DNA of 15,246 bases from DASQVO01 sp035640715 (GTDB lineage Bacteria; Actinomycetota; Actinomycetes; Streptosporangiales; Streptosporangiaceae). Below the pieces are notes generated by a model that ran no database searches, was not told the origin of the DNA, and saw nothing but the letters and a program-made list of their open reading frames with translations. Location: NCBI GenBank assembly GCA_035640715.1, contig DASQVO010000223.1, positions 1-15,246 on the forward strand, read 5' to 3'. Below are positions 1 to 7,848 of this stretch, piece after piece. How positions within the stretch are numbered: the stretch's first letter is position 1; each line of letters starts with the position of its first letter. The translations under genes and the position numbers were made by a program.

Positions 1-903
1 CCGCGCCGGGCCGGCGAGCGCGGCGCGATCGAGGCGGGTGCCCTCCCCGGGCTGCTCCCCGTCGGGCGCCCGGTCACCGACCCGCAGGCGCGCGCCGAGG
101 TGGCCAGGGTCTGGGGGGTCGGCGGACTGCCCGCCGAGCCGGGCAGGGACACCTCCAGCATCCTCGCCGCGGCCGCCGCCGGCCAGATCGGCGCCCTCGT
201 CGTCGCCGGAGTTGACCCGGCGGACCTGCCCGACCCGGCCGCGGCGCTTGCCGCGCTGGAGGCGGCACCGTTCGTCGTCAGCCTCGAGCTCCGTGTCAGC
301 GCCGTGACCGACCGCGCCGACGTCGTGCTGCCGGTCGCCGCCGTCGCCGAGAAGGCCGGCACCTTCGTCAACTGGGAGGGCCGCGGCGGCACGTTCGGCG
401 CGGCGATTCCGGTGCCCGGCGTGCGGTCCGAGCTGTATGCGCTCGGGGCGATCGCCGACGAGATGGACGTCCACCTCGGCCTGCCCGACACCGAGTCGGC
501 GCGCGCCGAGATCGCCCGGATCGGTACCTGGCGGGGCACGCGGGAGACCCCGCCGGTCGTGCCCGCGGAAGTCCGGGTGACCGCGGAGCCGGGTGAGGCG
601 ATGCTGGCCACCTGGCACCTGCTGCTCGACGAGGGGCGGATGTCCGACGGTGAGCCGTACCTGGCCGGGACCGCCCGGCCGGCCACCGCGCGGATGTCTG
701 CGGGGACCGCGGCTGAGGCCGGCGTGGCCGATGGCGATAAGGTCACCGTGGCCACCGGACGTGGATCGTGCACTCTCCCCGTCGAGGTGACCGACATGCC
801 CGACCGGGTGGTGTGGCTGCCCGCCAACTCCGCCGGCTGTGCGGTCCGTGCGCAGCTCGGAGCCGGCCACGGTACCCGGGTCACGCTGAGGAGACCAGAA
901 TGA
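1..903 (+). CDS. nuoG: NADH-quinone oxidoreductase subunit G, C-terminal part (5' end outside window)
   Basis: This is the final 300 codons of the large peripheral-arm subunit of complex I. In the whole protein the N-terminal region carries Fe-S clusters that pass electrons from NADH towards quinone; here only the molybdopterin-oxidoreductase-like C-terminal region is present. The frame is open from base 1, so the gene enters from the left. Visible landmarks are the segment around VTDRADVVLPVAAVAEKAGT (codons ~103-122), typical of this superfamily, followed by NWEGR, and a C-terminal barrel-like domain containing DGDKVTVATGRG. No cluster-binding cysteines fall in this part. The stop TGA overlaps the nuoH start (ATGA at 900-903), so the two are probably translationally coupled. 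The identity rests on these motifs plus the exact nuo gene order downstream. Confidence 0.93.
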   Translation, partial: PRRAGERGAIEAGALPGLLPVGRPVTDPQARAEVARVWGVGGLPAEPGRDTSSILAAAAAGQIGALVVAGVDPADLPDPAAALAALEAAPFVVSLELRVSAVTDRADVVLPVAAVAEKAGTFVNWEGRGGTFGAAIPVPGVRSELYALGAIADEMDVHLGLPDTESARAEIARIGTWRGTRETPPVVPAEVRVTAEPGEAMLATWHLLLDEGRMSDGEPYLAGTARPATARMSAGTAAEAGVADGDKVTVATGRGSCTLPVEVTDMPDRVVWLPANSAGCAVRAQLGAGHGTRVTLRRPE

Positions 904-2294
904 CCAACCTGGCTGCGGGCGCGGTGCCCGCGGCGGACCCCACACTGGCCAGCTTCAGCCACCTGGTCTGGTGGATCATCGCGATCAAGGTCCTGGTGAT
1001 CTTCGCCTTCCTGCTGGTGGCGCAGATCTTCATGATCTGGGCCGAGCGGCGGCTGATCGGCCGCATGCAGAACCGCCCCGGGCCCAACCGCTGGGGGCCG
1101 TTCGGGCTGCTGCAGCCGGTCGCCGACGCCCTCAAGCTGCCGCTGAAGGAAGACATCGTGCCGCGGCAGGTTGACAAGTTCATCTTCGCCCTGGCGCCGA
1201 TCCTGTCTGCCGTGCCGGCGCTGGTGAGCTTCGCGATCATCCCGCTGGGCCCCGAGGTCTCGATCGCCGGAGTGCACACCCCGCTCCAGCTCGCCGATCT
1301 GCCGGTCGGGGTGCTGCTGGTCCTGGCGATGAGCTCCATCGGGGTGTACGGCATCGTGCTGGCCGGCTGGTCATCCGGGTCGCCGTACTCGATCCTGGGG
1401 GCGCTGCGGTCTTCCGCCCAGGTGATCAGCTACGAGATCGCGATGGGCCTGTCCTTCGTGGCCGTCTTCCTCTACGCGGGCACGCTCTCGACCAGCGGCA
1501 TCGTGAACGCGCAGGCGCACGGCTGGTACGCGTGGGAGCTGATCCCGTCGTTCCTGATCTATCTGTTCACGATGATCGGGGAGACCAACCGGCTGCCGTT
1601 CGACCTGCCGGAGGGCGAGGGCGAGCTGGTCGCCGGGTACCACACCGAGTACTCGTCGATGAAGTTCACGCTCTTCTACCTGGCCGAGTACGTCAACATG
1701 ACGACCGTCTCCGCCCTGGCGACAACGCTGTTCCTCGGTGGCTGGCGGGCGCCGTGGCCGCTGTCGCTGTGGGCCGGCGCCAACGTCGGCTGGTACCCGA
1801 TCATCTGGTTCCTGATCAAGGTCGCGCTGCTGGAGTTCGGCTTCATCTGGCTGCGGGGCTCGCTGCCCCGGGTCCGCTACGACCAGCTCATGTCGTTCGG
1901 CTGGAAGGTGCTGATCCCGGTCGCGATCATCTGGCTGATGCTGATCGCCACCGTCCGCGCCTGGCGGCTGGACAGCCACAGCACCGCCGTCTACGTCGTG
2001 GGCGGCGTCGTCCTCGCCATCATCATCGTCATCGCCGTGTCCTGGGACATGGCCGCGGAACGGCGCGCCCCACAGGAGGCCGAGGCGGACTCGGTCACCG
2101 CGGCGGGCGAGCTGGAGGCCGGCGGCGCACCGGGCGCCCGCGGGCCATCCCGGGCCGCCTACCGGGTGCCGCCGCTCGACCTGCCCCACTACCACGGCAT
2201 CGGGGTCACCACCTCCGCCGGCGCGGCCCGGACGGCCGCGGCGGCGGGCGGCGCCGGTGACACCGACGGCACCAAGGAGGTCGCAGGTGCTTGA
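900..2294 (+). CDS. nuoH: NADH-quinone oxidoreductase subunit H
   Basis: This membrane subunit sits at the joint between the peripheral and membrane arms of complex I and helps form the quinone-binding chamber. The predicted protein has 464 residues. The start is ATG 900, with GAGGAG at 888-893 six bases upstream. Family signatures are AERRLIGRMQNRPGPNRWGP (about residues 49-68) and GETNRLPFDLPEGEGELVAG (about 227-246) followed by YHTEYSSMKF. About eight hydrophobic segments span the body. After roughly residue 380 the chain becomes hydrophilic and rich in Ala, Gly and Glu. This tail is absent from the shorter proteobacterial subunit, and similar tails occur in actinobacteria. The open frame extends upstream, but that part is antisense-free shadow of nuoG. 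The last 8 nt overlap nuoI. Confidence 0.97.
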   Translation: MTNLAAGAVPAADPTLASFSHLVWWIIAIKVLVIFAFLLVAQIFMIWAERRLIGRMQNRPGPNRWGPFGLLQPVADALKLPLKEDIVPRQVDKFIFALAPILSAVPALVSFAIIPLGPEVSIAGVHTPLQLADLPVGVLLVLAMSSIGVYGIVLAGWSSGSPYSILGALRSSAQVISYEIAMGLSFVAVFLYAGTLSTSGIVNAQAHGWYAWELIPSFLIYLFTMIGETNRLPFDLPEGEGELVAGYHTEYSSMKFTLFYLAEYVNMTTVSALATTLFLGGWRAPWPLSLWAGANVGWYPIIWFLIKVALLEFGFIWLRGSLPRVRYDQLMSFGWKVLIPVAIIWLMLIATVRAWRLDSHSTAVYVVGGVVLAIIIVIAVSWDMAAERRAPQEAEADSVTAAGELEAGGAPGARGPSRAAYRVPPLDLPHYHGIGVTTSAGAARTAAAAGGAGDTDGTKEVAGA

Positions 2295-2958
2295 CTTCCT
2301 CAATCCCATCAAGGGGTTCGGGGTCACCTTCCATGAGATGTTCCGGAAGGTCGACACCGTCCAGTACCCGGAAGAAAAGCGGCCGACAGCGCCCCGCTAC
2401 CATGGCCGGCACCAGCTCAACCGGTGGCCCGATGGCCTGGAGAAGTGCATCGGCTGCGAGCTGTGCGCCTGGGCCTGCCCGGCCGATGCGATCTACGTCG
2501 AGGGCCGGGACAACACGCCCACCGAGCGCTACTCGCCGGGTGAGCGGTACGGGCACGTCTACCAGATCAACTACCTGCGCTGCATCCTCTGCGGGCTGTG
2601 CATCGAGGCCTGCCCGACCCGGGCGCTCACGATGACCAACGATTACGAGATCGCCGACGACAACAGGGAAAGCCTCATCTGGACCAAGGAGCAGCTGCTG
2701 GCACCGCTCCAGGCGGGCATGGAACCCCCGCCGCACCCGATGCGGCTCGGTAATGACGAGAAGGACTACTACCTGCTCGGCGCGGCCGGGATACCCGGCA
2801 CAGACGCTCCCGTGTCCCCGTCCGCGGTTGCCGCGTCGCCGGCCGACCCAGGCGGCCAGGCGGCCGGCGAGGCAAGGGAGGCCGCCGCGGCCAGGGAGGC
2901 CACCTCGGCAAGGGAAGCCGCCGGGGCCTGGAGCAACGGCACCGGGGAGGAGCGGTGA
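2287..2958 (+). CDS. nuoI: NADH-quinone oxidoreductase subunit I (2x[4Fe-4S])
   Basis: This ferredoxin-like subunit carries the two [4Fe-4S] clusters that pass electrons to the terminal cluster near the quinone. The protein has 223 residues. I chose GTG 2287 because a perfect AAGGAGG (2274-2280) lies six bases upstream and the product then starts at the conserved LDFLNPIKGFGVTFHEMF; an upstream ATG at 2257 lies inside nuoH. Two classic cluster motifs are visible: CIGCELCAWACP (Cys54, 57, 60, 64) and CILCGLCIEACP (Cys99, 102, 105, 109). The last ~50 residues form a low-complexity tail with repeated AREA units that no cluster needs. The stop overlaps the nuoJ GTG start (GTGA, 2955-2958). Confidence 0.97.
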   Translation: MLDFLNPIKGFGVTFHEMFRKVDTVQYPEEKRPTAPRYHGRHQLNRWPDGLEKCIGCELCAWACPADAIYVEGRDNTPTERYSPGERYGHVYQINYLRCILCGLCIEACPTRALTMTNDYEIADDNRESLIWTKEQLLAPLQAGMEPPPHPMRLGNDEKDYYLLGAAGIPGTDAPVSPSAVAASPADPGGQAAGEAREAAAAREATSAREAAGAWSNGTGEER

Positions 2959-3884
2959 GCCCGGTTCTCGCCAGCGCCGCCACGACCGCCGCCGTGACCA
3001 CCCAGTCGGTCGTTTTCTGGCTGCTCGCGGTCGTCTCGGTCGGCGCGGCCTGCGGCATGGTCCTGGCGAGGCGCGCGGTGCACTGCGCCATTTTCCTCGC
3101 TGCGGTGATGCTCTCCCTCGCGGTGTTCTACGCGATGCAGGGCGCGCCGTTCCTCGCGTTCGTCCAGGTGATCGTGTACACCGGCGCCGTTCTCATGCTC
3201 TTCCTGTTCGTGATGATGCTGATCGGCGTGAGCTCGGCCGATTCACTGGTGGAAACCATCAGGGGCCAGCGGCTGGCCGCGGCCGTCGCCGGGATCGGCC
3301 TGGTGGTGCTGCTGCTTCTCGGTATCGGTCACACCGTCATCGGGCCCGCCCAGCCAATGACATCGATCGGCGGCCAGGGCAACCTCAGCGGGATCGCGAC
3401 GCTGATCTTCACGACCTACGTGTTCCCCTTCGAAGTCACCAGCGCCCTGCTCATCACCGCGGCGCTGGGCGCGATGGTGCTGGCGCACCGCGAGCGCACC
3501 AGCCCCAAGCTGACCCAGCGCGAGCTGTCCAGGCGGCGGATCGCGAGCAAGTGGCCGACACCGCTGCCGTCACCGGGCGTCTACGCGCTGCACAACGCCG
3601 TCGACATGCCTGCCCTGCTGCCGGACGGCACCCCGTCCGAGCTGTCGGTCAGTCCCGTGCTCACCCGCCGCGAGCTCGGCACCGAAACCGCCCCGGTCCC
3701 GGAGAGCCTGCCGGCCGGGGGCGATGAGCCCCCGCGCGGCGGCGAGCAGGGGAACGGGGAACCAGGCGGCGGTCAGCCAGGCGGGGCGCAGCCATCCAGC
3801 GGCGGGCCAGATAACGGCCAGCCGGGCGATGCGGGCACCGAGCGCCCCGTTGAGACGTCGACCCAGGGGAGGTCGGACTCGTGA
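2955..3884 (+). CDS. nuoJ: NADH-quinone oxidoreductase subunit J
   Basis: This small membrane subunit of complex I lies beside NuoK and NuoA in the proximal membrane arm. The predicted protein has 309 residues, starting at GTG 2955 with a purine-rich GGGGAGGAG just upstream. Its first ~185 residues hold about five transmembrane helices and the family segment FVQVIVYTGAVLMLFLFVMM (about 72-91). The remainder is a long hydrophilic Pro/Gly/Gln/Ser-rich tail that roughly doubles the protein relative to the E. coli subunit (184 aa). Longer NuoJ proteins are known in actinobacteria, but this tail looks unconstrained. A 58-nt gap separates it from nuoK, the longest gap inside this operon. Confidence 0.95.
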   Translation: MSPVLASAATTAAVTTQSVVFWLLAVVSVGAACGMVLARRAVHCAIFLAAVMLSLAVFYAMQGAPFLAFVQVIVYTGAVLMLFLFVMMLIGVSSADSLVETIRGQRLAAAVAGIGLVVLLLLGIGHTVIGPAQPMTSIGGQGNLSGIATLIFTTYVFPFEVTSALLITAALGAMVLAHRERTSPKLTQRELSRRRIASKWPTPLPSPGVYALHNAVDMPALLPDGTPSELSVSPVLTRRELGTETAPVPESLPAGGDEPPRGGEQGNGEPGGGQPGGAQPSSGGPDNGQPGDAGTERPVETSTQGRSDS

Positions 3885-3942
3885 TACGGCATCTGTTGTC
3901 CTCGGGTGGTGCACTGGTGACGCCCGTGAGGGAGGCAGAAAG

Positions 3943-4242
3943 ATGAGTCCCGCGGCATATGTGACGCTGGCCGTCGTCCTGTTCGCCATCGGCGGCATCG
4001 GCGTGCTCGTACGGCGTAACGCCCTCATCGTGTTCATGTGCGTCGAGCTGATGCTCAACGCGGCCAACCTGGCCTTCGTCGCGTTCGCGCGCATGCACGG
4101 CAACCTGGACGGCCAGGTCATCGCGTTCTTCGTCATGGTGGTGGCCGCGGCAGAGGTCGTGGTGGGCCTGGCCATCCTGATGGCGATCTTCCGGACCCGC
4201 AGGTCGACGTCGGTGGACGACGCGAACCTGCTGAAGAACTAG
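3943..4242 (+). CDS. nuoK: NADH-quinone oxidoreductase subunit K
   Basis: This three-helix membrane subunit, related to MrpC antiporter proteins, takes part in the proton path of complex I. The protein has 99 residues, the usual family length (~100). The start ATG 3943 has GAGGGAGG (3928-3935) seven bases upstream, and the frame upstream of it is shadow of nuoJ. Each of the three hydrophobic segments is clear. Conserved acidic residues lie within the membrane: Glu in FMCVELMLNAANLAF (about residue 32) and Glu in VAAAEVVVGLAI (about residue 68). These match the two buried glutamates known to matter for proton pumping in this family. It ends 13 nt before the nuoL start. Confidence 0.97.
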   Translation: MSPAAYVTLAVVLFAIGGIGVLVRRNALIVFMCVELMLNAANLAFVAFARMHGNLDGQVIAFFVMVVAAAEVVVGLAILMAIFRTRRSTSVDDANLLKN

Positions 4243-4255
4243 AAGGGGTGGAAGG

Positions 4256-6241
4256 GTGACCGGCTCGGCTGCTGGCATGCACACGATCGCCGCGACCATG
4301 ACCACCGTGCCCGCTGTTGGCTTCCTGCACTACGCGTGGCTGATGCTGGCGTTCCCGGTGTTCGGCGCCCTGGTGCTGATCTTCGGTGGCCGCCGCACCG
4401 ACCACTGGGGGCACCTGCTCGGCGCGCTCATGCCGATCGGGTCGTTCGTGGTCGGCCTGATCGCCTTCTTCGAGCTGCTCGGATACACCGACCGCAGCCG
4501 CGACGTGCACATGTTCTCCTGGATACCGGCGGGCAGCCTCCAGGTCAATGTGGGCCTGCTGCTGGACCCGCTGTCGATCACGTTCGTGCTGCTGATCACC
4601 GGCGTCGGCTCGCTCATCCACGTCTACTCGATCGGCTACATGGCCCACGATCCGGGCCGTCGGCGGTTCTTCGGCTACCTGAACCTGTTCATCGCCTCGA
4701 TGCTGCTGCTGGTCCTGGCCGACAACTACCTCGTCCTGTACGTCGGCTGGGAAGGCGTCGGCCTCGCCTCCTACCTGCTGATCGGGTTCTGGCAGTACAA
4801 GCCGTCCGCGGCGGTCGCGGCCAAGAAGGCGTTCATCGTCAACCGGGTCGGCGACGCCGGCCTCACGATCGCGATCTTCCTGATGTTCACCACGTTCGGG
4901 ACGGTGAGCTTCACCGGCGTGTTCGGCGGGACCCGTGCGGCGGGCAGCGGCGTGGACACGGCCCTCGGGCTGCTGCTCCTGCTCGGCGCGTGCGGGAAGT
5001 CCGCGCAGGTGCCGCTGCAGTCCTGGCTGCTCGACGCGATGGAGGGCCCGACACCGGTGTCCGCGCTGATCCACGCGGCCACCATGGTCACCGCGGGGAT
5101 CTACCTGCTGGTGCGGTCCAACCCGATTCTCAGCTTCTCGCCGACCGCGCGGCTGGCGATCACGGTCGTCGGTGCGGTCACGCTGCTCTTTGGGGCCATC
5201 ATCGGCTGCGCCAAGGACGACATCAAGAAGTCCCTGGCCGGCTCCACGATGAGCCAGATCGGTTACATGACCCTCGGCGCGGGCCTCGGTCCGGTGGGCT
5301 ACGTCTTCGCGATCGCGCACCTGTTCGCGCACGGCTTCTTCAAGGCCGATCTCTTCCTCGGCGCGGGCTCAGTCATGCACGGCATGAACGATGAGGTGAA
5401 CATGCGCCGCTTCGGTGCCCTGCGCAAGTTCATGCCGGTCACCTTCGGCGCCTTCCTCGTCGCCTACCTCGCAATCATCGGGATCCCGCCGTTCTCCGGC
5501 TTCTTCACCAAGGACGGCATCATCGAGGCGGCCTGGGACAAGGGCGGCACGTCAGGCGCCATCCTGTCCGCGGCGGCGATCCTCGGCGCGGGGCTCACCG
5601 CGTTCTACATGACGCGGATGGTGCTCATGACCTTCATGGGCAAGCCCCGCTGGGAGGAAGAGGTCCCACCGGGGCGGCGCGAGACGCCGGAGACCGACAC
5701 GCCGGGTGCCGCCCCGCACCCGCACGAGTCGCCTGCCGTGATGATCTGGCCGATGATCCTGCTGTCCATCGGCTCGATCGTGGCCGGCGGCTTCCTCATC
5801 ATCAACGGGCGGTTCGCCAACTTCCTCTCCCCGGTGACCGGGGCGGTGCCTGCTGCGCACGGCGTGTTCACCGCGCCGGGCCTGATCGCGCTGGCACTGG
5901 TGCTGGCCGGCGTGGCGTGTGGCTGGCTGATGTACGGCAGGGTTGAGGTGCCCGCGGTCCCCCCTCCGGGGCACCTGCTCACCAAGGCCGCGCGCCGGGA
6001 CCTCTACGGCGACGCGTTCAACGAGTCGGTCCTGATGAGACCCGGCCAGTGGCTGACCCGGCTCTCGGTGTACTTCGATGGGCGCGGCATTGACGGCCTG
6101 GTGAACACCTCCGCCGCGACGGTAGGCGGCTCATCGGGGCGGCTCCGCCGGTGGCAGACCGGCTTCGTCCGCTCCTATGCCCTCTCGATGTTCTTCGGCG
6201 CGGCCCTGCTGGTCGCGGCCCTCCTCGCGGTGAGGCTGTAG
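4256..6241 (+). CDS. nuoL: NADH-quinone oxidoreductase subunit L
   Basis: This is the distal antiporter-like subunit, one of the three main proton pumps of complex I, with the long lateral helix at its C-terminus. The predicted protein has 661 residues (E. coli NuoL has 613). GTG 4256 follows a purine-rich AAGGGGTGGAAGG; ATG 4277 or ATG 4298 would give slightly shorter products, and the true start is not certain. Motifs include YVGWEGVGLASYLLIGFW with the pump glutamate, KAFIVNRVGDAG, the broken-helix lysine region GKSAQVPLQSWLLDAMEGPT followed by PVSALIHAATMVTAG, and CAKDDIKKSLAGSTMSQIGY. A charged loop near codons 465-500 and a hydrophobic C-terminal helix are also visible. Only 5 nt separate it from nuoM. 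Confidence 0.97.
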   Translation: MTGSAAGMHTIAATMTTVPAVGFLHYAWLMLAFPVFGALVLIFGGRRTDHWGHLLGALMPIGSFVVGLIAFFELLGYTDRSRDVHMFSWIPAGSLQVNVGLLLDPLSITFVLLITGVGSLIHVYSIGYMAHDPGRRRFFGYLNLFIASMLLLVLADNYLVLYVGWEGVGLASYLLIGFWQYKPSAAVAAKKAFIVNRVGDAGLTIAIFLMFTTFGTVSFTGVFGGTRAAGSGVDTALGLLLLLGACGKSAQVPLQSWLLDAMEGPTPVSALIHAATMVTAGIYLLVRSNPILSFSPTARLAITVVGAVTLLFGAIIGCAKDDIKKSLAGSTMSQIGYMTLGAGLGPVGYVFAIAHLFAHGFFKADLFLGAGSVMHGMNDEVNMRRFGALRKFMPVTFGAFLVAYLAIIGIPPFSGFFTKDGIIEAAWDKGGTSGAILSAAAILGAGLTAFYMTRMVLMTFMGKPRWEEEVPPGRRETPETDTPGAAPHPHESPAVMIWPMILLSIGSIVAGGFLIINGRFANFLSPVTGAVPAAHGVFTAPGLIALALVLAGVACGWLMYGRVEVPAVPPPGHLLTKAARRDLYGDAFNESVLMRPGQWLTRLSVYFDGRGIDGLVNTSAATVGGSSGRLRRWQTGFVRSYALSMFFGAALLVAALLAVRL

Positions 6242-6246
6242 ACGAC

Positions 6247-7848
6247 ATGAATGGAATTCCCTGGCTGACCGTGGCCGGCGCGATCCCGCTCGCGGGCGCG
6301 CTGGTGATCGCGGCGATCCCCGGTATGCCGGTCAATGGCGCCGAAGCCGACCGCCGGGCGCGGGACCTGCTCTCCAAGCGCCTGGCACTGGGCTTCTCGC
6401 TCCTCACGCTGGCCTGGGTCATCGCGATGGCGACCCAGTTCTCGCCGGGCGGCCCCACCTTCCAGTTCACCGAGAACTACTCGTGGATCCCGCAGTTCGG
6501 CGTCCATTACGCGCTCGGCGTGGATGGCATCGCGCTGGTCCTGATCGGCATGTCGGCGGTGCTGATGCCGGTCGTCATCCTCGCCTCCTGGAACGACGCG
6601 GACGGCGGCGCGGCCGGGCTGCCCCGCCGGGGGAGCGTCAAGAGCTATTTCGCCCTGATGCTGGTGCTGGAGACGATGATGATCGGCGTCTTCGCGGCGA
6701 CCGACGTCTTCCTCTTCTACGTCTTCTTCGAGGCCATGCTCATCCCGATGTACTTCATGATCGGGAGCTACGGCGTCGGCAAGCGGCAGTACGCGGCCGT
6801 GAAGTTCCTGCTCTACAGCCTGGCCGGCGGCCTGCTCATGCTGGTCGCGGTCATCGCCCTGTACGTGTACTCCGCGCGGAGCGCCGCGACCGGCCACCAC
6901 GGGACCTTCCTGTTCAGCCAGCTCATTCACGTCACGCTCGACCCGACCGCGCAGAAGTGGCTGTTCCTCGGCTTCTTCATCGCGTTCGCCATCAAGGCGC
7001 CGCTGTGGCCGTTCCACACCTGGCTGCCCGACGCCGCGTCCGCGGCTCAGCCCGGCGGCGCGGTGCTGCTGGTCGGCGTGCTGGACAAGGTCGGCACCTT
7101 CGGCATGATCCGCTACTGCCTGGAGCTGTTCCCCTCCGCGTCCAGGTACTTCACCCCGCTGGTCATCACGCTGTCGGTCATCGGCATCCTGTACGGCGCG
7201 ATCGTGGCGATCGGGCAGCAGGACCTCAAACGGCTGATCGCCTACACGTCGGTGTCCCACTTCGGCTTCATCGCGCTTGGCATCTTCGCCATGACCAGCC
7301 AGGGCCAGTCGGGCGCGACCCTGTACATGGTCAACCACGGGTTTGCCACCGGGGCGCTGTTCATCCTGGCCGGATTCCTGATCAGCCGGCGCGGCTCGTC
7401 GCGGATCGCCGACTACGGCGGGGTGCAGAAGGTCGCTCCCATGCTCGCCGGGCTGTTCCTGATCTCCGGTCTCGCCGGGCTGTCGCTGCCCGGGCTGTCC
7501 ACCTTCGTCAGCGAATTCCTGGTGCTCCTGGGCACGTTCAGCCGTTACAAGGTGGCCGCCGTCTTCGCCACCGTCGGCATCATCCTGGCCGCGATCTACA
7601 TCCTGTGGATGTACCAGCGGACGATGAACGGGCCAACGGCTCCGGAAGTAGCGGGCCTGCCGGACCTCAAGCCCAGGGAACTGTGTGCCGTGGTGCCGCT
7701 GGTCGCGCTGATCATCGCGATGGGCATCTACCCCAAGCCGGTACTCGACGTGATCAACCCGGCAGTGCATCAGACGATGGCGCAGGTACACATGACGGAT
7801 CCCGCGCCGGCCCATCCGGCGACGGCCCAGAAGGGAATTGCCCCGTGA
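6247..7848 (+). CDS. nuoM: NADH-quinone oxidoreductase subunit M
   Basis: This is the middle antiporter-like proton-pumping subunit of complex I. The protein has 533 residues (E. coli NuoM has 509). ATG 6247 is taken as the start because the product then begins at the hydrophobic segment and starts just after the nuoL stop. Its ribosome site is weak (GTGAGG about ten bases upstream), suggesting coupling to nuoL translation. Motifs are YVFFEAMLIPMYFMIGSYG with the key membrane glutamate, FIAFAIKAPLWPFHTWLPDA with the broken-helix lysine, and GQQDLKRLIAYTSVSHFGFI. A short Ala/Pro-rich tail ends the protein. Its TGA overlaps the nuoN GTG (GTGA 7845-7848). Confidence 0.97.
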   Translation: MNGIPWLTVAGAIPLAGALVIAAIPGMPVNGAEADRRARDLLSKRLALGFSLLTLAWVIAMATQFSPGGPTFQFTENYSWIPQFGVHYALGVDGIALVLIGMSAVLMPVVILASWNDADGGAAGLPRRGSVKSYFALMLVLETMMIGVFAATDVFLFYVFFEAMLIPMYFMIGSYGVGKRQYAAVKFLLYSLAGGLLMLVAVIALYVYSARSAATGHHGTFLFSQLIHVTLDPTAQKWLFLGFFIAFAIKAPLWPFHTWLPDAASAAQPGGAVLLVGVLDKVGTFGMIRYCLELFPSASRYFTPLVITLSVIGILYGAIVAIGQQDLKRLIAYTSVSHFGFIALGIFAMTSQGQSGATLYMVNHGFATGALFILAGFLISRRGSSRIADYGGVQKVAPMLAGLFLISGLAGLSLPGLSTFVSEFLVLLGTFSRYKVAAVFATVGIILAAIYILWMYQRTMNGPTAPEVAGLPDLKPRELCAVVPLVALIIAMGIYPKPVLDVINPAVHQTMAQVHMTDPAPAHPATAQKGIAP

